57,793 nt of DNA from Suillus spraguei (taxonomy: Eukaryota; Basidiomycota; Agaricomycetes; Boletales; Suillaceae). A model generated the notes under the pieces. That model ran no database searches, was not told the origin of the DNA, and saw nothing but the letters and a program-made list of their open reading frames with translations. This document shows, piece by piece, positions 32,081-43,783 of this stretch. Position 1 is the stretch's first letter; the number at the start of each line of letters is the position of its first letter. The DNA is taken from the NCBI GenBank assembly GCA_016800925.1, contig JABCPU010000411.1:1-57793 (forward strand), read 5' to 3'. The position numbers and the translations under genes were made by a program.

Positions 32081-33524
32081 TGTAACAAACATATTGGTGC
32101 TGGGCTTAAAACCCCATATTTTGACACTCGTCTCACATCTACAGGAGTTACCACTTGTCCATGGCCATCTTACCCCTTTAGCAGTACCAGCGGCATCCCA
32201 TGCTTACTGCACACCGTACCGACTGCCGCACCACGTTCCATGTACCAATGTCCTTCCATGTCCTTGCCGCGTCTGCATAGCTCCATTTGGTGCATTGTTT
32301 GTTTTCTGTTCGTTATCACTGATTCCACAGCAAGCCTTATTACATATTGCCTCGTGCCGCAGCGCCTCGCACTATGTTTACTTATGGCAGTTACTACACT
32401 CCAGTGCTACTGATCTCACCTAGAGTATTCTGAGTACATACGATTTAGGATATAAGCACCGCGTACCCTGCACGATACAAGTACCTGATTTTACACCATT
32501 GCATGTACTATAAGTCAGGATTACTGTCTAGCTCTGGATCTACCCAGTAGTGGACATAGTCTTTAAAGTTTCCTTATCGCTCGTTAATACATCATGCTCG
32601 TTCTCCGTTACCGCTGGACTTTTGACTGTTACTTTGATTGAACTTCTCATGCACCACTACTTTACTGCTGAAAGTACCACGGACTTCTTTACTGTTTTCT
32701 TGCACCGCTCGCAACCTTACCGCTACCGCTGAGACCACCGCTCAACATCGCTCGCTCGACGCAACTGTTACTGACCTTATCTTGACTGCGGTAGCACCGC
32801 TACACAGAATGCTAGTCCCAGCTGTATCATTGCTGACCGCAGTAACTTACCGCTGACCACGACGCTTGTTTCCCACATAAGTTAGACTTGAACTTGACCA
32901 TACTAATAGGCATCCCCCTTTAGGGTCGAATGCTCTTGTTCTTACAAGTGAAGCAGACTAGACGGAGCGCAAGACTAACATACTAGTTTAGACAGTGGTT
33001 TATCTACAGCCCAAGCTAGGTTGTATCCTTACACTGCCGTTACTAAAGCTACAGCAAGACTTACCTTACCTTCTGTGACACCGCTTGCTCGCTGCATGCC
33101 TCTTAGCTAAATATCTCTATTTTGCTGCACCACCGCTCATTACTGCTTTCCTGCACTTCACTGCTTGTTTTACCACCAGTTTCCCACGCCTTACCGCAGT
33201 TTTACCACACGCACTACCGCAGTTTTACCACATGCACTACCGCAGTTTTACCACTTTCGCTACCACTTGTCTACCGCTTTCCTGCACTTACCGCTAGTAT
33301 TACTGCTAGTTTCCCATAGACCGGAGGTCACTGCTAGCATCTCACTACCTCTGACGGCAGTCACACACCACAGGTTGGGCATTATCAAACTATATTAACT
33401 TAGCATTCCCTTTAGGGTCGAACGCTCTTGCTTTGCAAGTGAAGCAGACTAGACGGAGTGAAAGACTCACATACTAGTTTAGGCCGTGGTTCATCTACAG
33501 CCCAGGCTAGATTGTATTTTTACA
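32081..33524 (+). mobile_element. LTR family B, long copy with internal duplication
   Basis: Begins TGTAACAAACATATTGG and ends TTGTATTTTTACA. The first 650 bp match 9071-9730. The tail block (ctttagggtcgaa, gaagcagactagacggag, catactagttta, ending ttgtat...ttaca) occurs twice, at 32910-33033 and 33403-33524, 493 bp apart. ACCGC words are very frequent, including three 23-bp units at 33192, 33215 and 33238. Flanks tccac and tcata do not match. Confidence 0.65.
33192..33260. repeat. 23-bp tandem repeat, 3 units
   Basis: TACCGCAGTTTTACCAC plus a variable 6-nt end, starting at 33192, 33215 and 33238. Confidence 0.85.
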
Positions 33525-34344
33525 TCATATACCTAGCTTTGAAAATAGTATGACTAGAACAATGGTCTCAAGGGAATTCATTACCCTGCACTTGGTTTAA
33601 CAATGCTTCAAAGTGACTAACTTTGCAAGCCTTGAGAAATATCTACTTCTGAAATATAGGGATAAGTGGGAGATCCTATTTTTGGGGGGAGAATGGGCTC
33701 TCCTTTTATACATGTAGCATGGGAAAATAGTTATGTAAGCTAATATAGAGAGAACCAATTATTCATCCAAACTCAAAAGAATAGGAATAAAAGGAAAAGG
33801 TGGAGCCATGACATCATAGTGGAGCAGAACATTCTATTCTATGGAGCAGAATGTTCTAGAAGTGAAACAGAACTGTCCAGAATGAAGTGACATCAGTATG
33901 ATATCATACCTGTGGGTACAATTTTATGAAGTGTTGGGGGTGTCAAGGCATCCTAATAGTAAGAAATAGTAAGGGAAAAATGAAGAAGAAGAGACAAGAA
34001 TAATAGTACAATGGAAATAGGTGAAACATAGGTTGTTTTTTGTAGGTTTTTTATAGGCTTTGAACTTTTCTCTATGGTTTTCTCTAGCCAAAGTGAATAA
34101 GCCAAAAGTAAGGCTATACCTAAACCTTCAAATCTTCTTCTCACATCAACTAGGTCATTATGTGATTTCCATCTCACATATGACTTTTCTTCAAACAATG
34201 CAGATTTGTGAATCAGCAAAAATGTCTGGAAGTGTTTTGAACCAACATATGGTACCAAGGTATGTGTTGACTGGTCTGAGAGCTAAGCTAACAGACATGG
34301 TATCTTGTGGGTCACCTAGCAGTCATGTCCATACATGATTCCTG
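33525..34344. other. Intergenic stretch without a recognised gene
   Basis: AT-rich; includes gcagaacattcta/gcagaatgttcta near-duplicates at 33824-33855. No coding motif recognised on either strand. Confidence 0.4.
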
Positions 34345-34591
34345 TATCATGCAGGACATCAGGTAGTCTCTATATCATTTGTTTCTACTCTGGGCTTTGT
34401 CCGTAGTAGCCTTTAGTCTTCCCTGTTCCTATATCTGGAAGTCTGCCGAACTTCATGTCTCCATATCTGGACTTCCTCTGGACATGTGTGACCCTATAGA
34501 AATTAAGGGCACCATATTTGGCAAAGGGGCACAGTACATGAGCTGAGGCCAAACCCTTCCATTCTGTTCCTCCTTGAGTATGATCTTAACA
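34345..34591 (-). mobile_element. LTR family C, fragment
   Basis: On the minus strand from 34591 it reads TGTTAAGATCATACTCAAGG and then shares gtttggcctcag and cactgtgccccttt-like blocks with 30018 onward. The distal end is not identifiable. Confidence 0.6.
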
Positions 34592-34898
34592 CTAGGAGAG
34601 ATTCCATAGATACAGTAGTATATATTAGTAATCAGTAGCACAGCCATCTTGATGAGTCATAATGAGTCATAACTAAGCACAGCCCCTTGGTGAGTCATAC
34701 TAAGTCATTATGAGTCATTTTTCCTTATATGGTAGCCTGTATAGCCGCCTTTAGAGTAGTATATAAGAAGCCCACTTTCTCCCCTCTGAAGAGAATAATA
34801 AAGAAGCAATATTGTCAACAATCATCACACTAATAACCAGTACACCAGTCAAGCAATAGTTTCTCACGCTCAGAGGAGGGCAGGCCAAGGAGCCCCTC
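34592..34898. other. LTR-like stretch (family D) beside element 3
   Basis: gagtcat repeats (34650-34720), TATA-like agtatataagaag (34755) and ctctgaagagaataataaag recall 7880-8130. Probably a fragment of an LTR; ends not defined. Confidence 0.4.
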
Positions 34899-35373
34899 TG
34901 TTACGAACTGGGGTGGCGTCACCAGCGACAGTGAAAAGACACAGCCGGTCTGCTGGGAGTTCTTACAATGTTCAAAAGAGAACAAGGTGAAAGTACAAGG
35001 AACGCGTTCCGAGTACGATCAAGGGTTCAGCCTCAAAGACAAGTCTAAGAGGTATCCACGAGAATAGAGACTAAGGCTAAGGAGTGCTTAGACTTAGAGA
35101 CGATTCAAGACGACTTAGGTTGGAGACCTAAGCGAAGGAGATTCCAGGTAAAACCCAGTAAGATTAAAGTAAGGAATCTACTACAAGTACACTGTGCTTA
35201 AATAGGCCAATATGTGCGCACAGACCAAGAGAGTCGTGAGAATATAAGTGCGTATCCAAAGAAGGAAGGCAACTATAGTACAGATGCGTTGAGCATATGA
35301 GTCAGAGTCTTGTTACGTAATATACAAGGTAAATGAAGTAAGAAAATGAATAGGGGCACGTACGATTGTAACA
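34899..35373 (-). repeat. Element 3 3' LTR
   Basis: 475 bp, TGTTA...TAACA. Self-primer 11-mer present (aagattaaagt on plus at about 35158). Confidence 0.93.
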
Positions 35374-35404
35374 TTACCCCCTTTTACACGTAAAGTCACC
35401 GACT

Positions 35405-36863
35405 TTACTCATCTTGGTTCGCATAGTAAACGGGATCGTCGCTCCATTCGTAGTCTTCATCAGCAAAGGATCCACTCATCATGTACTTAGCTTCCTCCAA
35501 ACCAGCGCGTCGTTTAGAATCCCTCCTTTTCTCTGCTCGAATACGTTCATCGTCAAGTTGCTTTTCCCAAGCACGAAGTGCGTCGTAGAATCCCTCATCT
35601 TTCCAAGTTAACTCGAAGGGGGAGGTCCAACTCGGTTGGGGCAGTAGAGGGATAAATGAGTAGGCGACCAATATCTGCAAACCTTGCACTGATATTCCGC
35701 ACAATTCTTTTGACGATGTCCTAGTAATCCACAGACGCGGCATTTCATGTTCTCGTCAGGGTTGGAAGAAACTTTGCGTAAGGGAGACGGGGAAATGATG
35801 GGCGTAGGACTAGTGGATCTAGCGCGCTTCTTTCCCTTCTTCTTCGTCATACGTTTTAAGGCAAGGGTGTTCTGCCGCTTAAGCTGCGCTTGTTGGGCGG
35901 TGGATAACGTGTATGCCGATGCAGGGAGGTCTGGGGTAACTGCTCGTTCAGCAACTGCAAGAAGTTCGTTGGAGACGATGAAGAAGTCATGCCAAAATCT
36001 TTTACTAAGACCGGTGAGACAGGATCCATCGGACCGAATGATGATGGGATAGTCATAGGAGGTGGATATGAAGGTCGCGAAGTCGAGGACCGAGTGTTAC
36101 CAACTCAGTGGCGGAGATACCTAATAGTTTAGCGGCCTCACACTGTTCCTCTGTGCAAGGTTCATATAGCCATGCTGGATGGTCATGGGTGCCGTAACGG
36201 GGGTGATGACGCTGATTGTTCTATCGGGGATGGTGTTCTGGGGGACGCAAGATCATCTTGCGTTTGTTGTAAGTCAGCGATGGCTTCTTCTACTAGATTT
36301 CTGGCTGCTCTGGTCTCAGCGACTGATTGCTGGATGGTGTCGACAACTGTGTTGGTGAGTTGCCCAATTTCTTGCACAGCAGTGTATAGGCCAGTAAAGG
36401 CATCAAGATTAGATAGATGCGCGAAGAAGGGGTGCTGGGACAGGAAGTGGCGCATCTCTTTGCGGAGAGGGAGGTCGAGCAACGCCTGCTCGACGTTCGG
36501 CAATGATGTGAATAGCTTCTTCAACATCATTTTAAAAGAATCGGGAAGCAACAGCATAGCGTAAGCACGAATGCGTTTTTGGAGATGAATGAAACGGTGA
36601 CGGAGTGTGATTCTGTAGTTTCTTTGGCGGTGGCTTCGATAAGGGCTGCTGTGCGGATGATGTTAACGATGAGTCGAGCGGGGAAGGCACCTCTGTCGTG
36701 AGAATTCTGTCGATTTCGAGGGCATGTCCCTCACAGAGAATGGCGGCTTCGATATAGGATTGGTTATCGATTTCTGCGGTAAGGGTTCCGTATTGTTCTG
36801 CTTCAGAGTCGGAGTCATTGGTGGCAACGTGACGGGGGTAATGTAGGCAGTGGGGAAAGACAT
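35405..36863 (-). pseudogene. Element 3 ORF3 (two zinc knuckles)
   Basis: Same protein as element 1 ORF3: ATG 36863 (MSFPTAYITPV), 56 nt after the pol stop, ending at TAA 35407-35405. Knuckles at about 35743-35641 (CRVCGLLGHRQKNC, CKVCRYWSPTHLSLYC), then FELTWKDEGFYDALRAWEKQ and the acidic end. Frame breaks differ from those of element 1 (about 36800, 36600, 36410, 36080, 35950, 35640). Protein-level agreement across different breakpoints argues the ORF was functional in the parent element. Confidence 0.85.
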
Positions 36864-36919
36864 TTCAATGTTGTTGGTAGTTGATCAAGTGCTAATGCGG
36901 TTGATTGACTGGGGAATAA

Positions 36920-39900
36920 TCAGAGGGCGTGTTGCTTCTTATAAGCATTTAGGATTCGAGCGGAGTTCTTCAGATTCTTTTCTGGGAGCCATTCGTTATC
37001 TCCCGATGAGTATCCTTTCCACGAAACAAGATAACGTCGGCGATTGCCGGTTCCTTTGTGGAAAGGATGCTTCATTTCATATTCTTCTTCTTCTTCGATG
37101 ATGTCAGGGGGTGGTTCAGGGAAATTTGGTCCGTGTACGTCTGTTTCGCTATAGGATGATAAGACAGAAGCATGGAACGTGGGTGAATCTTCCACTGCGG
37201 GGAGCTGGAGCGTGAACGTGATGGGAGATAAGACATCGATGATCGGGAAGGTCCGTATCGTTTCGGAGCGAGCTTCTTTGATGGGAGCTTTAGTCTAAGA
37301 TTGGCGGCAGATAACCAAACCTTATCTCCGATCTTCCATGGAGTGTACTTATCTCCTCGGGATCGTTCGGCCATTGTTTGCATTGCGATGTTATGACAAG
37401 CGATTGCTTCTTCTCTTATCTTCTGCAGAGATCGTACTCGATCTTCTGCTGCGGGGACTGATGAATCGGGAATAAGATGGGGAATGGCCGTGGTTCGTAT
37501 CCCATCATCAAATAGAAGGGTGATGCATTACGTGCATCGTGTTTTCGGTGATTGTGAACGAATTCAGCGATTGGTAGATGTTCTACCCAATCTTCAGGGT
37601 TGTTACGGCAATAAATGCGAAGGTATGTTTCAAGCTCTTGATTGAGCCTTTCCGTTTGACCATCAGTCTGCGGGTGGTAAGCCGTGGATGGAGCGATGAC
37701 GTAGTCGAGAAGTCGGGCAAGTTCCTTTGAGAAGCGAGATAGGAATTGCGGTCCTCGATCCGAGATAACTTTGTCATGGAGTCCAAATCGTCGGTAAACA
37801 TGTTTTAAAAATAGCTTGGCCACACCTTCTGACGTGATAGTTTTCAAACAAGGGATAATAATTACCCCCTTCGTAAGGCCATGGTCTACCACGACCATGA
37901 TACTGTCAAAGCCTCCAGAGACGGGAGGTCAGTGATAAGATCAACGGAGACTGGGAAACGGGCGAACAGCCGAGAAGGAATAGGCGCGAGCGGGGGTCGA
38001 ACGGGATGAGTATCGCTTTCATTTGCTGACAAAGGGCGCAACCCTCAACGTATTTCCGAATATAAGAGCCCATTGCGGCCACCAGCTTCCGTTTGACGAG
38101 TTCTTCAGTTTTGAATCTACCGGGGTGTCCCGCGGTAGGATGATCATGATACCTTTTCAGGATATCGGAGCGATGCGCCGGTGGAATATAAGCGCGATTC
38201 TTAAAATAGAGGACGTTCTCCTCAATCTTCCAATCAGAGAGTGCCGATTTCATAGGGGGAGGCACACGCCATCAAGGGCATCAGATGCCGTTTTGAAGAC
38301 AGGGTCGTCGAGGGGGTCAGAGGATGATAGCACATCCTTCAAGTCGTGTCAATAAGACGAACGAATAGAGCGTCAGGGAGGAGGGTCTGGTCCTCGTTAT
38401 CGTCTTTGCCAGAGTCATAATCAGGCCGGCGGGATAGTGCATCAGGTACTGCTAATTTAGTACCTGCAACGTGATGCAGTTCGATGTCGTAAATAGACAA
38501 AATCAATTGCCAACGTGCTTGGCGCGGGTGAGCTTCTGTGCACTTCTAAAGTACAGAAGGTTCTTATGGTCGGTGAATACCAGGACGGGGTGTGGGTTTC
38601 CTTCGAGATAATGACGCCATTCGTTCAATGCCCGGATCACGGCAAGGAGTTCCCGATCAAAGATCTGGTAATTGCGTTCTGCGGGGTTCAAAGACTGTGA
38701 GAGGTATGCACAAGGGTGATAAACACCATTCTCATCAGTCTGCAGGAGAACTCCGCCAGTTGCTACAAGCGAAGCGTCGGTAGCAATGCAAATTGTCGGG
38801 AAGGATCAGGGTTACGGAGTACCGGTTGGGAAGTGAAGCGTCGTTTCAATTCTTCGAAGGTGTCCATACATTCGGTTGACCATTCAAAGGCCTTATCTTT
38901 CTTTGTCAAATCGATAAGGGGTCTGGCGATGTCAGAATAGTGGGAAATGAACGTGCGGTAGAAGTTGCAAAAACCGAGGAATGACCGAACATCTTTTACA
39001 GATTTCGGGTTGGCCATTCGGAGATTCCCTTGGTTTGGCGGTGTCCATAGCAACTTGTCCGGGGCGAATTATCATTCCGAGGTATTCCACTTCTTCTGCA
39101 TCGAAGGTGCATTTCTCCGGTTTCAAGAACAGGTGTTCTTTTCGTATTTTCATCAAAACTCGTCTGGTCCGTTCACGGTGTTCTGCCATTGTTGTAGAGA
39201 AAATCAGGATATCGTCCATATAGATAACCATCCATCCTTCATTGATTTCTTGTTGAAAGGTGCGATTCATGTATGCTTGAAAAGTTGCTGGGGAATTGCA
39301 GAGGCCAAAGAACATGACGTTCGGTTCAAAGAGGCCAAATTCCGTGGTAAAAGCAGCTTTCCACCTATCATCAGGATGGATGCGAATGTTGTTATAACCG
39401 GACCGAATATCCATTTTCGTAAAGAACCGTGCGTTATGAAGACGTGCGACAAGGGAAATAGGGAGTGGGAGTGGGTATGCGTTCTTGACTGTCCAATCAT
39501 TGATGTAGCGATAATCTTGACAGGGACGCAATTCTCCACTCTTCTTTCCCACAAAGAAGAAACCACTGCTTGAGGTGATTTCGATTCTGAGATAAACCTT
39601 TCGCAACGTTTTCATCGATAAACGTTTTGACGCAGCGCGTTCTTTTTCCGATAGCGGGTAAACCTTAGACGTACGAGGGATAAAACCGGGTTTGGTGTCG
39701 ATCCGATGATCGATACCAGGGCGTTCGGGGGTAGTTTGTTCAGTCCGTCTTTAGCAAAGACGTCTGCGAAGTCGTGCAAATAATCCGGGACCAATTCTTC
39801 GAAGGATTTCTTTTTCTTTTCCTTCTCGTCCGTAGCGAATTCCTGAGCTTTGTTACTGTATTTCAAGGAGGGAGGGGAATTGCGAGTAGTCGGAGGATTG

Positions 39901-40984
39901 TTCGAGTTGAGAAGTTCCATCTCGTGTCAAGGGTGTATCCATGGATACTTCTTCTATGATCCTCATGCTAATCCCATCGGTGTCGTATTCCACAAGAAAT
40001 TCTCCATCCCTAGTTCGTACGAGGAAATTTCGCGTACCTCTGGTGCATGCCAGACGTCGTTCATGGTGTCGAATTGGTCATCATCCTCGGTTGGGATCAA
40101 CGAGGGCACGGGTTCTTCTTTATCGGGGATTTCTTCAATTGAAGCTGAAAGAGTTTTCGGGGGAACGAAGAACTTGGTTAGTTTCGGTACGTTGGTGTTC
40201 GTCCTGGAGTTCTTCTTCCGGTTTCCTTTTTCCTTGCTTCTGTTCTTCTATTGGCCGTTGCTCAATAGGTTCTTGTCCAACCCGATGCTCGGGTTCGGAT
40301 TCATTCTTGCGCTTCTCTGCGCGGGGATCGGTGACACTGCTCTCGGCAATTGTACACGTGGAGTGGGTTCAATAGTACGTGGCATTCGTACTTCTGGTTC
40401 AGGATTTCGGGACTTCAATAGAAGGACGATAATGGTTTCGGAAGACGGGAATGTTGCCACCTATATGATTGAAAGTCGAGGCAACCCGTTCTTCTTCCGA
40501 TCTTCGTCCAGATCGATTTCGATTTCGTCTGATTTCTCTGTCCTGAAAGGACAAGCGTTTCAGCAGCCCAATCTATAATTGGGTTCATTGCTCGTAACCA
40601 AGGAATTCCAAGGAGGATTTGATCTCTCCTTCCGAGTTTGGTGATATTGAATTTTCCATACATGGTTCGATCGTCAATCTTGACCACTAGGAGGCAGTAA
40701 TGCGTGATTGGTCCTCCTTTTATGAGGGTTCCATCTGCCGTTGTAACTCGAAATGGTTCCTTGAGTTTTCGTCGTGTGATTTGATGGAGTTTCACAAACT
40801 CTTCTGAGATGAATGTTCCTGCTGCTCCGGAATCGATAACAGCGGTAGTGTCGACGGATTTCAAACGAGTACGCGAGTGGAGGGTGATTGGGACACGAAG
40901 TTCTTTTCTTTCACCTACAGCGCGTACAAGTCTTAGTATTACATTGGGAGAAACATACGTCGAATCTTTGTTTCTCCACATCAA
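36920..40984 (-). pseudogene. pol: Element 3 pol
   Basis: Protease VIDSGAAGTF at about 40840-40810; RT largely unbroken at 39615-39020 with YMDD near 39220-39209; RNase H at about 38700-38500; integrase in a long clean stretch 37898-37416 with SDRGPQF and the [10 protein letters not shown] segment; chromodomain at about 37075-36930, ending at TGA 36922-36920. Breaks by single-base indels near 40440, 40050, 39620, 38750, 38300, 37940 and 37390. The gag/pol junction has TTTTTGATG like element 1. Confidence 0.92.
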
Positions 40985-41815
40985 AAATCCTGCACAACCC
41001 GTCGTACAGTCTCTTCATCTTCTTCTTCCCTTTGACTTCGGTTTGTCGGAGCGGGGTCTTCTTCTTTCTATCAGGACAATTATGGATGCGGTGTCCTGTC
41101 TTTCTGCATCCGAAGCACTGCCCTTTCTTCATGCATTCGGATCTTTCCATGTCGGAGATTCGATCTACGACCATCGCATTGGAATCACGGTTCGGAATAT
41201 ACCGCGCATTTCCATAGTTCTTCTTCTTCTGTTGTGGAACATGACGTGTCCTCATGGCATTAAGCCGATGATGGGCGTTGTCAATAGCAACGCATTGCAA
41301 CACAACATCTCTGAATATCTCGGAGACATCTCCCGTATTGAAAAGCTTTGTAAGGATACCCCAGTTGAGACCATCTTGGAAGAACTGGATCTTCGTCGCG
41401 TTATCGGTGATATGAGCCTTGGCTGCAAGTGCCTCAAAGTCGGCACATAGGTGTGAAGATCTCCAGTTCCTTGCTTGAGATCTCTAAGGCGTGTAAGCGC
41501 GGTCATTCTGGTATCCACTGGTTCGAATGCTTCTTTGAAGCTCTTCATAAAATCCACCATCGTCCCATAACCAACTTTTTGTCCCGAAGTGTCGGTAGAT
41601 TGGGCGTGTTCAAGGAATTGTTCCTTCCATGATTTGGCATTCTTCTCGGTCATGAAGGATGTTATGTAGATGATCTTCTGCTTGTCGGTGGTGTAAAGCT
41701 TTTCATTGATGTCAAAGTGCAAGTTGCACGACTGGATAAACTCGCGAGAGTTATCACGATCTCCATCAAAACCAATCGGTTGACCGATCTTGTATTCGAA
41801 TTCTTTGGTCGACAT
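40981..41815 (-). pseudogene. gag: Element 3 gag
   Basis: ATG 41815 (MSTKEFEYKIGQP), capsid region, CCHC knuckle CFGCRKTGHRIHNC at about 41120-41080, ending at TGA 40983-40981. A frame break lies near 41440, where a short deletion follows LHTYV. Confidence 0.9.
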
Positions 41816-41922
41816 GGTTGATGATTCTTCTGATGAGTTATACTTTCTCGGTGCCTACACGCGCTGTCTTGCTGTCCGTTAGGGCTTTCTTCTGTCAGAG
41901 GGCTTCTCTTGACAATCTGCTC

Positions 41923-41938
41923 AGCGTACGCGTACGCT
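41923..41938. other. Leader palindrome, element 3
   Basis: AGCGTACGCGTACGCT, identical to elements 1 and 4. Confidence 0.85.
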
Positions 41939-42012
41939 AGTCTGCTGATCTAAGCGATCAGGGTTCAGGGTCGAAGACTGGATAGTCGACGATCAAATAG
42001 ACTTTAATCTTT

Positions 42013-42482
42013 TGTTACGAACTGGGGTGGCGTCACCAGCGACAGTGAAAAGACACAGACGGTCTGCTGGGAGTTCTTACAATGTCCAGAAGAGGACAAG
42101 GTGAAAGTACAAGGAACGCGTTCCGAGTACGATCAAGGGTTCAGCCTCAAGGATAAGTCCAAGAGGTATCCGCGAGAATAGAGACTAAGGCTAAGGAGTG
42201 CTTAGACTTAGAGACGATTCAAGACGACTTAGGTTGGAGACCTAAGCGAAGGAGATTCCAGGTAAAACCCAGTAAGATTAAAGTAGGGAATCTACTACAA
42301 GTACACTGTGCTTAAATAGGCCATATGTGCGCACAGACCAAGAGAGCGTGAGAACTAAGTGCGTATCCAAAGAAGGAAGGCAACTATAGTACAGATGCGT
42401 TGAGCATATGAGTCAGAGTCATGTTATGTAATATACAAGGTAAATGAGTAGAAAATGAATAGGGGCACGTACGATTGTAACA
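42013..42482 (-). repeat. Shared middle LTR (element 3 5' LTR)
   Basis: 470 bp. The primer site aaagattaaagt (minus, 42012-42001) follows it directly. To its right begins element 4 ORF3 at an internal point. Confidence 0.92.
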
Positions 42483-43728
42483 GAGGAGGCCCAACTCGTT
42501 TTGGGCAATAAAGGGATAAATGAGTTGGCGACCAATATCTGCAAACCTTGCACTGATATTCCGCACAATTCTTCTGACGATGTCCTAGCAATCCACAGAC
42601 GCGGCATTTCATATTCTCGTCAGGGTTAGAATGGACTTTGCGCAAGGGAGACGGAGAAATGATCGGCGTGGGACTGGTGGATCTGGCGCGCTTCTTTCCC
42701 TTATTCTTCTTCATACGTTTTAAGGCAAGGGTGTTAGCTCGCTTGAGTTGCCCTGCTGAGCAGGAGACAACGTGTATGCTGACATGGGGAGGTCCGGGGT
42801 AACTGCTCGTTCAGCAGCCGCAAGAAGTTCGTCGGAGGAGGACGAGGAAGTTATGCCAAAATCTTTTACTAAGACTGGCGAGACAGGGTCCATTGGACCG
42901 AATGATGATGGGATAGTCATGGGGGATGTATATGAAGATCACGAAGTCGGGGCCGAGCGTTACCAGCTCAGTGGCTGGAATACCTAGTAGTTTAGCGGCC
43001 TCACACTGTTCCTTCGTGCAAGGTTCATACAGCCAATCAGGGCAATCAAGTGATGTCGTTGCGGAAGGTGGTGGATTGGCTGTTCGATGGGGATGGAGTT
43101 TGGGGAGATGCAAGATCAGCTTGCATCTGTTGTAAATCCGTGATAGCTTCTTCTACTAGATTTCTTGCTCTCTGGTTTCAGCGACTGACTGCTGGATGGT
43201 ATCAACAACTGTGTTGGTGAGTTGCCCAATTTCTTGCACAGCAGTGTATAGGCCAGCAAAGGCATCAAGACTAGAATAGATGCGCGAAGGAGCGGGTGCT
43301 GGAATAGGAAGTGGCGTATCTCTTTGCGGAGAGGGAGGTCGAGCAACGCCTGCTCGACGTTCGGCAATGATGTGAATAGCTTCTTCAACATCATTCTTAA
43401 AAGAATCGGGAAGCAACAGCATAGCGTAAGCACGAATGCGTTTTTGGAGATGAATGAAACGGTGCGGGTGTGATTTCTGTAGTTTCTTTAGCGGTGGCTT
43501 CGATGAGGGCTGCAGTGCGGATGATGTTAACAATGAGTAGAGGGGGAAGGCACCTCTTTCGGTGAGGATTCTATCGATTTCGAGGGCATGTCCCTCACAG
43601 AGGATGGCGGCTTCGATGTAAGAGGTGTTGTCGATTTCTGCAGTGAGAGTTCCGTATTGTTCAGCTTCAGAGTCGGAGTCATTGGTGGCAGCGACGACGG
43701 GTGTGATGTAAGCAGTGGGGAAAGACAT
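42483..43728 (-). pseudogene. Element 4 ORF3, C-terminally truncated
   Basis: ATG 43728 (MSFPTAYITPVV). Includes the acidic start, helical region and both knuckles (about 42607-42506, CRVCGLLGHRQKNC and CKVCRYWSPTHLSLYC), then is cut by the LTR after the RVGPP segment. Frame breaks near 43560, 43170, 42940, 42840 and 42730. Confidence 0.85.
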
Positions 43729-43783
43729 TTCGAGATAGTAGTTAATCAGATGCTTAACGCGAGTTGATTTGACTGAAGGGTAA

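Larger units (their letters stand above)
34899..42482 (-). mobile_element. Element 3: full-length chromovirus copy
   Basis: 7584 bp with LTRs of 475 bp (34899-35373) and 470 bp (42013-42482). Same order as element 1, read right to left: LTR, primer site, palindrome, gag, pol, ORF3, polypurine tract, LTR. The right LTR abuts the interior of element 4 ORF3. The left flank (ccctc) matches neither the right flank (gagga) nor the far flank of element 4 (acacc), so no target-site duplication remains. Confidence 0.94.
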
